Assembly: GCA_017624895.1 (NCBI GenBank)
Contig: JAGAMB010000070.1
Location: forward strand, 1-34,523
Direction of reading: 5' to 3'
Length of the DNA: 34,523 nucleotides
Origin: Ruminococcus sp.
Lineage (GTDB): Bacteria; Bacillota; Clostridia; Oscillospirales; Ruminococcaceae
This document shows positions 14,828 to 21,155 of this stretch, one piece after another (the stretch's first letter is position 1; the number at the start of each line of letters is the position of its first letter). The translations under genes and the position numbers were made by a program. The notes under the pieces are model-generated. The model was not told where the DNA came from and ran no database searches. It worked only from the letters and a program-made list of their open reading frames with translations.

Positions 14828-15703
14828 TCAGTTCACCTCAGGCATTTCCAGAGTTATACGCCCCAGCTTGCCGCTTCTGAACTCGTCCAGCACAGTAATT
14901 GCAGCTCTTTCGGTGTTGATCTCGCCGCCTGATACCACCATACCGCGCTTTTTTCCCACCTTTTCAAGGAGAGCAAGTCCGTCGTCATTTTCGTCCAATT
15001 CAACTTTATATCTCTCAACAAGCGACTGCGGATAATTCTCCGCAAGATAACTTAAAAGCTTCATTGCAAGAGTTTCGATATCAAGGATATCGTCGCTTAT
15101 CGCCCCTGTAAATGCAAGTCGTATAGCCGATGACTGATCCTCAAATTTAGGCCACAGAACACCGGGCATATCAAGCAGCTCCGTGTTATCCTTCAGCTTA
15201 ACCCATTGCTTCACACGGGTAACACCGGGACGATCCTCCACCTTAGCGCGCTTGCTTCCGGCAAGGCGGTTTATAAGGGAGCTTTTGCCCACGTTGGGTA
15301 TACCTAAAATCATAAGACGCACAGGCGCACCTGTCATACCGTTTTTCTCACGCTTATCCATAAGCTCTTTCAGCACAGTTGCTTTAAGAGTTGGCATAAG
15401 CTTGTTTATGCCCTTTCCCGATTTACAATCAACGGCAAGGGCTGTCACATTTTCCTTTTTAAGATAATTTACCCACACCGATGTCGCATTGCTGTCGGCA
15501 AGGTCACATTTATTGAGCAGCACAATTCTTGGCTTTGAGCCGGTCATCGAGTCGATTTCCGGATTTCGGCTGCTCATAGGAGTACGCGCATCTATAATTT
15601 CAACAACAGCATCCACAAGCTTCATATTAGCAACAATAGCGCGCCTTGTCTTTGCCATATGTCCGGGAAACCATTGTATTGTTTTTATATCGTTATTTTC
15701 CAT
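14828..15703 (-). CDS. ylqF: Ribosome biogenesis GTPase YlqF/RbgA
   Basis: The 291-residue circularly permuted GTPase has its motifs in the order G4-G1-G3: N-K-C-D (64-67), G-I-P-N-V-G-K-S-S (134-142) and D-M-P-G (178-181), with the family signature W-F-P-G-H-M-A-K (11-18) at the N-terminus. In Bacillus RbgA completes late assembly of the 50S subunit. The catalytic Gln found in classical GTPases is replaced, as in this family. It sits between lepB (10 bp upstream) and rnhB (2 bp downstream), matching its conserved neighbourhood near rplS. Confidence 0.95.
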   Translation of the reverse strand: MENNDIKTIQWFPGHMAKTRRAIVANMKLVDAVVEIIDARTPMSSRNPEIDSMTGSKPRIVLLNKCDLADSNATSVWVNYLKKENVTALAVDCKSGKGINKLMPTLKATVLKELMDKREKNGMTGAPVRLMILGIPNVGKSSLINRLAGSKRAKVEDRPGVTRVKQWVKLKDNTELLDMPGVLWPKFEDQSSAIRLAFTGAISDDILDIETLAMKLLSYLAENYPQSLVERYKVELDENDDGLALLEKVGKKRGMVVSGGEINTERAAITVLDEFRSGKLGRITLEMPEVN

Positions 15704-15713
15704 TTATCCTCCT

Positions 15714-16289
15714 TCAGGAATAAACCTCAAATTCGGGATATATCCTCACAAAAGCAGTACCGACAATATCCTTCTCGGCAACAAATCCGATTTTATCAGA
15801 ACGGCTGTCAAGTGAAACAGAACGGTTATCCCCCATTACAAAAACATATCCGTCGGGAACTGTTACAGGATATTCCCCCGTAAAAGCGCCGCCATCATAA
15901 TGGGTAAGTCCCAGGTCGATATAATCCTCGTAAAGTCTTTCACCGTCAACGCTGACAATGCCTGCCGCAAAGTCAATATCCACCGTCTGCCCCTCTGTTG
16001 CAATAATGCGCTTCACAATGACCTTATTTATGCCCTCATTTTCAACAATTTCTCCGTTCTCATCAAGAGTTACAGCATTTTCGGGATTTAATACAGCAAT
16101 ATCCCCTGATTTAAAGCTGCGGTCAGTCATATTTATAATAATCCTGTCACCGTCAGCAAGGGTATTGCGCATTGAATCACCCTCAACCCGTACAACTCTT
16201 AACAGGTAAGTAAAAACAAGTGACATCACAAACATAGTGATAATAAACTGCTCCAGAAAGGACAGCGCAGAACACAGAAGCTTTTTCAA
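15714..16289 (-). CDS. lepB: Type I signal peptidase (second, short paralogue)
   Basis: The 191-residue enzyme cleaves signal peptides outside the membrane. It has one N-terminal membrane anchor (about residues 12-32), the catalytic Ser39 in G-D-S-M and Lys93 in I-V-K-R-I-I, and the box E segment V-M-G-D-N-R-S-V-S-L-D-S-R near the C-terminus. These match the Ser-Lys dyad of Firmicutes SipS-type peptidases. It lies 6 bp downstream of a larger paralogue, so the two are co-translated. Between the dyad residues is an insertion rich in Glu and Asn. Confidence 0.93.
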   Translation of the reverse strand: MKKLLCSALSFLEQFIITMFVMSLVFTYLLRVVRVEGDSMRNTLADGDRIIINMTDRSFKSGDIAVLNPENAVTLDENGEIVENEGINKVIVKRIIATEGQTVDIDFAAGIVSVDGERLYEDYIDLGLTHYDGGAFTGEYPVTVPDGYVFVMGDNRSVSLDSRSDKIGFVAEKDIVGTAFVRIYPEFEVYS

Positions 16290-16295
16290 TTCAGA

Positions 16296-17069
16296 TTAAC
16301 CCTTATGTGAGCCGACCAGAATTTCAAACTCATCAATAGGCGAATACTTCACGATTGCCTTGCCATAGATCTGATCACGCTTAACAAAGCCTACACTTCT
16401 TGCACGGCTGTCTGTGGAGTGATTGCGGTTATCTCCCATTACAAAATAGTAACCCTCAGGCACAGTAATAGGATACTGACTGCCAAATGCGCCTAAATCC
16501 TCTGTAGTTGAATTTTCTGCAATATATGGCTCGTCAAGAACCTCACCGTCAACGATTACCTGATTATCATGGATATCAATTGTCTGACCGCCTACTGCAA
16601 TAACTCTCTTAATGATACATTCATTAATCGGAACATCGTGCAGCGGCTGATATGCCTCGCCTTTTTCGTTGAGCAGATAATTCTTATCCTTATCAATTAC
16701 GAGAATATCGCCATAATTCACATCAAAGAATATGGTATTCATAAATACCTTATCGGTATCGCCGTTTTTCTCACGTTCACCGCTGTAGTTGTAGTTAAGC
16801 GTCGGAACCATTGAACGTCCAACAATATTTACAGGGTGCAGAATATAGGTGAATATCAGAACGATAACGAAAACAGTTATAAGTGTGGATTCAGCTATTT
16901 CAATAATATCCTTCAAAAAGTTGCTTTTTTCTTTTTCATCTGTATTCTCGTTATTTTCCTCAGCGGTTTCTTTGCTGTCCGCATTTTCCGCTGCTGTATT
17001 CTCCTGTTTATTCATATTTTCTTCTGCTGCTGATTCATTTGCCGCAGTCATTTCCATATTCTCATCCAT
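16296..17069 (-). CDS. lepB: Type I signal peptidase with long acidic cytoplasmic tail
   Basis: This 257-residue paralogue has a catalytic Ser86 in G-R-S-M and Lys154 in I-I-K-R-V-I, plus the V-M-G-D-N-R-N-H-S-T-D-S-R box. Its single membrane anchor is at about residues 62-80. It is preceded by about 50 residues dominated by Glu, Asn, Ala, Lys and Asp that should lie in the cytoplasm; such a tail is absent from its neighbour and from most signal peptidases. The start at 17069 was preferred over 17084 because GAGAGGT lies 7 nt upstream and overlaps the alternative codon. The MITE-like element sits about 57 bp upstream, between this gene and rplS. Confidence 0.92.
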   Translation of the reverse strand: MDENMEMTAANESAAEENMNKQENTAAENADSKETAEENNENTDEKEKSNFLKDIIEIAESTLITVFVIVLIFTYILHPVNIVGRSMVPTLNYNYSGEREKNGDTDKVFMNTIFFDVNYGDILVIDKDKNYLLNEKGEAYQPLHDVPINECIIKRVIAVGGQTIDIHDNQVIVDGEVLDEPYIAENSTTEDLGAFGSQYPITVPEGYYFVMGDNRNHSTDSRARSVGFVKRDQIYGKAIVKYSPIDEFEILVGSHKG

Positions 17070-17125
17070 TGCCGTACCTCTCATTCATATATTACTGCCG
17101 GCCGCAGCACAGCAGTCTTGTTCTA

Positions 17126-17285
17126 ATACCAATCCCTGAAACAACAGTAGACAAATCTAATGGCATAAATGCCGTATGTCATCGTTGGACATCCTCACCA
17201 TACGGCAGTATGCTTTTGTCGTCCGCCTTGACATACAGCATTTCTGCTCATCATCTTTGTCTACTAACATTTTAGGGATTGGTAT
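17126..17285. mobile_element. MITE-like element, complete copy, 160 bp
   Basis: The element begins ATACCAATCCCT (17126-17137) and ends with the exact complement AGGGATTGGTAT (17274-17285). Inverted similarity continues inward for about 55 bp per side, including GTAGACAAA/TTTGTCTAC. The centre holds a further stem CATAC-GGCA-GTATG (17199-17212) flanked by GGAC/GTCC, so either strand folds into one long hairpin. No transposase is encoded. The TA at both outer ends suggests TA target duplication as in IS630/Tc1-type elements. A half copy lies at 1929-2008. It splits the usual rplS-lepB spacing. Confidence 0.85.
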
Positions 17286-17298
17286 AAATAGCAAAAAA

Positions 17299-17350
17299 GG
17301 GACATAAAGTCCCACGGATAGGAGCCGAAACCGTCGGAACGCTCCGACGG
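17299..17350 (-). terminator. Tandem hairpins downstream of rplS
   Basis: Two stems lie after the rplS stop at 17371. CCGTCGGA/TCCGACGG (17331-17338 with 17343-17350) is a perfect 8-bp stem with a 4-nt loop. GGGAC/GTCCC (17299-17303 with 17309-17313) is followed on the minus strand by six Ts. Together they form a likely terminator or attenuator before lepB. Confidence 0.65.
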
Positions 17351-17370
17351 TACCGGACTCAAACACAGTC

Positions 17371-17715
17371 TTATCGAATCTGCTCCTTAACCTTTGCAGC
17401 CTTACCAACTCTGTCTCTGAGGTAGTAGAGCTTAGCACGGCGAACTTTACCGTGTCTGATTACTTCTACCTTGTCAACAGCAGGTGCGTGGAGAGGGAAA
17501 ACTCTTTCAATACCGCAGCCGTGAGCTACACGTCTAACAGTAAAAGTCTCGCTGATGCCGCCGTGCTTCTTGGCAATAACTGTACCCTCGAAGATCTGAA
17601 TACGGCTCTTTTCACCTTCCTGAATACGTACGTGAACCTTAACAATATCACCTACGTTGAACTGAGGTGCGTTTTCCTTCATGCTTGATCCGCTGATTAA
17701 CTTGAGTGCATCCAT
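17371..17715 (-). CDS. rplS: 50S ribosomal protein L19
   Basis: The 114-residue protein has the L19 core: G-D-I-V-K-V-H-V-R-I-Q-E-G-E-K-S-R-I-Q near the N-terminus, then F-E-G-T-V-I-A-K-K-H-G-G and E-R-V-F-P-L-H-A-P, and a basic C-terminus with R-R-A-K-L-Y-Y-L-R. It sits at the 30S-50S interface. TAGGAGGA precedes the ATG. A strong promoter (17924-17952) and a roughly 200-nt leader with five hairpins lie upstream. It heads the cluster lepB-lepB-ylqF-rnhB-yraN; rimM and trmD, often upstream of rplS in Firmicutes, are not here. Confidence 0.97.
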   Translation of the reverse strand: MDALKLISGSSMKENAPQFNVGDIVKVHVRIQEGEKSRIQIFEGTVIAKKHGGISETFTVRRVAHGCGIERVFPLHAPAVDKVEVIRHGKVRRAKLYYLRDRVGKAAKVKEQIR

Positions 17716-17744
17716 TTTAAAATCCTCCTAAAATTTCCGAACAT
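17697..17744 (-). CDS. Possible 15-codon upstream ORF overlapping the rplS start
   Basis: On the minus strand an ATG at 17744 is preceded by AGGAGGGG at proper spacing. It opens a frame of 15 codons (M-F-G-N-F-R-R-I-L-K-W-M-H-S-S) that ends in TAA inside codons 5-6 of rplS, in another frame. The first bases of its ribosome site lie in the 3' arm of the last leader hairpin (17754-17791). It could couple or limit rplS translation. The length is small enough to be chance. Confidence 0.3.
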   Translation of the reverse strand: MFGNFRRILKWMHSS

Positions 17745-17753
17745 TCTTACCCC

Positions 17754-17881
17754 TCCTGAAAAATCCGTTTCAGCATAACGGAAAAACAGGAATAAATACA
17801 TTGCCCTCAGGCACGTTTGTCCTGTCACCGACAGGTACTTCAAGGCAGCGGACTGCTCGATTTAATGTCTTTCGGCATTAA
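17754..17881 (-). ncRNA. Structured rplS leader with five consecutive hairpins
   Basis: Between the promoter and the rplS start the leader can form, in transcription order: TTAATG/CATTAA (17862-17881), GCAG/CTGC (17845-17856), CCTGTC/GACAGG (17821-17835), TGCC/GGCA (17802-17813), and TCCTG/CAGGA enclosing CCGTT/AACGG (17754-17791). Ribosomal protein operons are often controlled by such leaders, and an L19 leader family is known in Bacilli; whether this belongs to it cannot be judged by eye. No strong terminator is visible inside. Confidence 0.5.
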
Positions 17882-17923
17882 CCCTCATCTGCAAAAATAC
17901 AGACGGATTACAAATGCTTTATA

Positions 17924-17952
17924 ATTATACCATACTTTTTTTGAAATTGCAA
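17924..17952 (-). promoter_or_regulatory. Promoter of the rplS cluster
   Basis: Minus-strand TTGCAA (17947-17952), 17-bp spacer and TATAAT (17924-17929) with extended -10 TGG. The predicted start near 17917 gives a leader of about 200 nt. The -35 lies only 6 bp beyond the stop codon of the upstream gene at 17959. Confidence 0.8.
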
Positions 17953-17958
17953 GTGTTT

Positions 17959-18621
17959 TCAAGAAAATTTTTCATTATTTTCACATAAAATTCCTATACG
18001 GCGGATATTTACCGTATCAAATGGGATTTCGCAGGAATTTTTCAACGCTTCAGTAAAAAGCGTCGGATTATAATTTGTCTTAGTACCCGCAGGCAGTCGC
18101 ATTGCAATTTTTACCGCTGTATCGCCTTTTTCAAAACGCACAATCTCTGTATCAGGTTTGAGGTCAACGGTTTTGATACCCTTTTTCGTCTTTTTCTCAA
18201 TAAGTATTTCAGGTGCTGCAAGCAGATTTTCCACAGCCGCAAATACGCCTTGTACATCGTCGGTTTTCAGCTCAAATTTGTACTCTGCCTTTGCTATAGC
18301 AGTAATTTTCTTTACCTGAGGAGCAACATCAACAATCCCCATACCCTCAGGCATTACCTCGTTAAGCCTGTCCTTTATAACGCTAAGGGGCATATTGTCA
18401 TCGGTTATGTTAAAATCCATTATCTCACATTCACTTTCAAAACCAAGAGAAAGAGCAAGTGCAAAGCTGTAGTAAGGATGCGGATTAAAGCCCTCGGTAT
18501 ACCACACAGGAAGCTTTGAACGTCGGAATATACGCAGCATACAGCGGTTAAGGTCAAGGTGCGAAATATATTTTGCCCTGCCTGTCTTTTTAAAAGTAGC
18601 ACGAAGTCTTAACAAAAACAT
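17959..18621 (-). CDS. TIGR03936 family radical-SAM-associated protein (DUF2344)
   Basis: The 220-residue cytoplasmic protein matches the DUF2344/TIGR03936 family by its N-terminus: a G-R-A-K-Y-I-S-H-L-D stretch, then R-S-K-L-P-V-W-Y-T-E-G-F-N-P-H-P. The family almost always accompanies the TIGR03960 radical-SAM protein, with which it overlaps here by 13 bp, and is fused to it in some species. The function is unknown; neighbourhood in other genomes points to RNA or ribosome modification. GGGAGG lies only 2 nt before the ATG at 18621, which is tight; a TTG two codons later would have better spacing. Confidence 0.85.
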   Translation of the reverse strand: MFLLRLRATFKKTGRAKYISHLDLNRCMLRIFRRSKLPVWYTEGFNPHPYYSFALALSLGFESECEIMDFNITDDNMPLSVIKDRLNEVMPEGMGIVDVAPQVKKITAIAKAEYKFELKTDDVQGVFAAVENLLAAPEILIEKKTKKGIKTVDLKPDTEIVRFEKGDTAVKIAMRLPAGTKTNYNPTLFTEALKNSCEIPFDTVNIRRIGILCENNEKFS

Positions 18622-20453
18622 TCCCTCCCAACAGCTTTATTTACGCCGCAGCCTGAACATTTTTTGCGGCAATGAGGTGTAGTAACGGCATTGTGCGCCG
18701 TTTTATTTTCACGGATGAAAAATTCCTTTGACACCATATAATCAAGATGATCCCATGGCAGTATTTCGTCATATTCAGCTTTTCTGTTTGCATAAAATGC
18801 CGGATCAACTCCGCATTTTTCAAAAGCTTCAAGCCATACGTCAAACTTGAAATGCTCGCTCCAGCTGTCGAATTTGCATCCCATTTTCCAAGCCGTATAA
18901 ATAACATCACAGAGCCTTCTGTCGCCCTTGGCAAGAACAGCTTCAAGCTGGCTTACATCAGGATCGTGATAGCTTACTCTTATCTTTTTCGATTTAACCG
19001 AGTCAAGAAGCAGCTTCTGTTTTCTTTCAATTTCCTCACGGGTATCCTGCGGCTCAAACTGGAAAGGCGTAAATGGTTTCGGAACAAAAGTAGCACAGCT
19101 TACGGAAATCTGCGGACTTCTGCCCTTAGGACGGTTTTCTATGCTGTAGTACAGATCAAGAATACGCTGTGCAAGCTCGGCTATACCAACAATATCCTCA
19201 TCAGTTTCAGTTGGAAGTCCCATCATAAAATAAAGCTTTACGCTGCTGTAGCCGCCCTCAAAGGCGATTTTGCAGGTACTCATAATTTCTTCCTCTGTGA
19301 CGTTCTTGTTGATTACATCACGAAGCCGCTGTGTTCCACCCTCCGCAGCAAAGGTCAGACCACTTTTGCGGACTTTTTTAATTTTCTCCAGCAGCTCCTC
19401 TGTGAAATTATCTACACGGAGAGAGGGAAGTGAAAGATTAATACGCTCCCCCGCTGTATAGTCGATAAGCTTTGACAGCATTTCATCAATCTGTGAATGG
19501 TCGCTTGTACTGAGTGACGCAAGTGAAACCTCGTCATAGCCTGTATTTTCACAAAGGCACTTTGTTTCATTATAAATAGTATCAGGGGATTTTTCTCTGA
19601 AAGGGCGATAAATAAAGCCTGCCTGACAAAAACGGCAGCCGCGTATACAGCCGCGGAGAACTTCAACAGATACACGGTCGTGGACAATCTCAGTAAATGG
19701 CACAACAAAGTTTTCAGGGTAGAAAACCTTGTCAAAATCCTTGATAATTCGCTTGGTTATCTTTTCAGGAGCATTTTCCGAAACAGTCATTTTTCCGATA
19801 GTGCCATCAGCCTTGTACTCAAAATTGTAGAAACGCGGAACATAAATTCCCTCAATCTGTGCAGCTTTGCGAAGAAATTCAAGTCTGTCCGCCCCCTGCT
19901 TTTTCATCTCATTGAACAAATCCATAAGCTCAAGGTTAACTTCCTCACCCTCGCCTAAAATGAAAATATCAAAGAAATCCGCGAGTGGTTCAGGATTGCA
20001 CACACAAGGGCCGCCTGCAACAACAATCTGAGTCAGCTCATTTGTTCTGTCCTTTGCCAAAACAGGTATACCTGCAAGGTCAAGCATATTCAGCACATTG
20101 GTGTATGAAAGCTCATACTGCATTGTGAAACCAATAAAATCAAAATCCTTTATAGGTTCAAGAGATTCAAGTGAATACAGCGGAATATCATTCTCACGCA
20201 TAATCTTCTCGAAATCCACATCGGGAGCAAAGCAGCGCTCACATCGGAAATTCTCCCTTGCATTTTTAAGAGAATAGAGTATCTTCATACCGATATGTGA
20301 CATACCGATATCATATGTATCGGGGAAACAGAATGCAAAGCTTACGTCAACAGACGCTTTATCCTTGACAATACTGCCTACCTCTCCGCCTATGTATCGA
20401 GAGGGCTTCTGCACGTTCAGCAGATATTTTTCAATTTTTTCCTTAACGTTCAT
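18609..20453 (-). CDS. TIGR03960 family B12-binding-like radical SAM protein
   Basis: The 614-residue protein has an N-terminal B12-binding-like Rossmann region (about 30-180), with G-G-P-C and G-E-G-E as in MiaB/BchE relatives. The radical SAM core carries the cluster cysteines Cys269, Cys273 and Cys276 in C-x3-C-x2-C, placing one 4Fe-4S cluster that cleaves S-adenosylmethionine. The C-terminal tail is Cys-rich (H-C-R-K-K-C-S-G-C-G) and ends in C-F-C, possibly a second metal site. The substrate is not known. It is translationally coupled to cdd (4-bp ATGA overlap) and to the TIGR03936 partner downstream. Confidence 0.9.
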   Translation of the reverse strand: MNVKEKIEKYLLNVQKPSRYIGGEVGSIVKDKASVDVSFAFCFPDTYDIGMSHIGMKILYSLKNARENFRCERCFAPDVDFEKIMRENDIPLYSLESLEPIKDFDFIGFTMQYELSYTNVLNMLDLAGIPVLAKDRTNELTQIVVAGGPCVCNPEPLADFFDIFILGEGEEVNLELMDLFNEMKKQGADRLEFLRKAAQIEGIYVPRFYNFEYKADGTIGKMTVSENAPEKITKRIIKDFDKVFYPENFVVPFTEIVHDRVSVEVLRGCIRGCRFCQAGFIYRPFREKSPDTIYNETKCLCENTGYDEVSLASLSTSDHSQIDEMLSKLIDYTAGERINLSLPSLRVDNFTEELLEKIKKVRKSGLTFAAEGGTQRLRDVINKNVTEEEIMSTCKIAFEGGYSSVKLYFMMGLPTETDEDIVGIAELAQRILDLYYSIENRPKGRSPQISVSCATFVPKPFTPFQFEPQDTREEIERKQKLLLDSVKSKKIRVSYHDPDVSQLEAVLAKGDRRLCDVIYTAWKMGCKFDSWSEHFKFDVWLEAFEKCGVDPAFYANRKAEYDEILPWDHLDYMVSKEFFIRENKTAHNAVTTPHCRKKCSGCGVNKAVGRECFC

Positions 20454-20839
20454 TTTATATTCTCCTTGCCGAAGCTGACAGGAAGAAAATCTGAAAGAAG
20501 ATATTCACCGTCAGCAAGAATTATTTTAAAATTACTGCCGCAAAATTCGCTCATAACCTGTAAACAAGCGCCGCAGGGAGTACAGCTTCTGCTGAAATTT
20601 CCATCGGAGCTGCCTGCAACAGCAATGGCGGAAAATTCCTTCACACCATCGGATACCGCCTTGAATATGGCAATACGCTCAGCACATACCGTCATAGAAA
20701 ACGAAGCATTTTCCACATTGCAGCCTGTATATATTCTGCCATCAGCTGTAAGAAGCGCCGCACCAACGTGAAATCCCGAATAGGGGCAATAGGCATTTCC
20801 GGCAGCCTTTACAGCTTCTTCAAAAAGACGGTCAGCCAT
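20450..20839 (-). CDS. cdd: Cytidine deaminase
   Basis: The 129-residue enzyme deaminates cytidine and deoxycytidine to uridine forms in pyrimidine salvage. The catalytic motif C-A-E is at Cys52-Glu54, and P-C-G-A-C supplies Cys89 and Cys92, giving the three-cysteine zinc site of homotetrameric bacterial Cdd. N-V-E-N-A (41-45) binds substrate. Position 93 is Leu where many family members have Arg (C-L-Q instead of C-R-Q). It overlaps the UPF0291 gene upstream by 8 bp and the radical-SAM gene downstream by 4 bp. Confidence 0.95.
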   Translation of the reverse strand: MADRLFEEAVKAAGNAYCPYSGFHVGAALLTADGRIYTGCNVENASFSMTVCAERIAIFKAVSDGVKEFSAIAVAGSSDGNFSRSCTPCGACLQVMSEFCGSNFKIILADGEYLLSDFLPVSFGKENIK

Positions 20840-21050
20840 TCGCCTTTCCTCCGTTCCGCTTTACCTTATGTTTTTTCCCGTCAGGAGTCATAATATATGT
20901 ATTGCTAAGGCTTGCATTAAGACTGCCTGTAACAGCTCTGCGGTATTCATTGCGCAGCTCCGTCTGCTCTGCCTTTTCCTCCTCGGTAAGTCCTGTCTCT
21001 CTTGACTTGCGTGCAAGCTCATTTATACGGTCAATTTTTTTCTGTTCCAT
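20832..21050 (-). CDS. UPF0291/DUF896 small protein (YnzC-like)
   Basis: The 72-residue protein begins with the family pattern [12 protein letters not shown], then [10 protein letters not shown], and a basic C-terminus with K-K-H-K-V-K. It is predicted to form a two-helix hairpin followed by a disordered tail. Relatives include Bacillus YnzC; no biochemical role is settled. TTTGGAGGAAAT precedes the ATG. It is the first gene of the four-gene operon driven by the promoter at 21080-21108. Confidence 0.9.
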   Translation of the reverse strand: MEQKKIDRINELARKSRETGLTEEEKAEQTELRNEYRRAVTGSLNASLSNTYIMTPDGKKHKVKRNGGKANG

Positions 21051-21079
21051 TTTATTTCCTCCAAATAGTGTTATAAATT

Positions 21080-21108
21080 ATTATAACATATATCCTGTAA
21101 TTTGTAAA
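21080..21108 (-). promoter_or_regulatory. Promoter of the UPF0291-cdd-radical SAM operon
   Basis: Minus-strand TTTACA (21103-21108), 17-bp spacer and TATAAT (21080-21085) with an extended TGT before the -10. The leader is about 22 nt. Confidence 0.75.
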
Positions 21109-21122
21109 GCGATATTATGCAA

Positions 21123-21148
21123 AAGCCGCACAGTTTCCTATGCGGCTT
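21123..21148 (-). terminator. Terminator of the DUF2079 gene
   Basis: A perfect 8-bp stem AAGCCGCA (21123-21130) pairs with TGCGGCTT (21141-21148) and is followed on the minus strand by TTTTGC. It lies just past the stop at 21156 and upstream of the next promoter. Confidence 0.8.
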
Positions 21149-21155
21149 CTAATCT

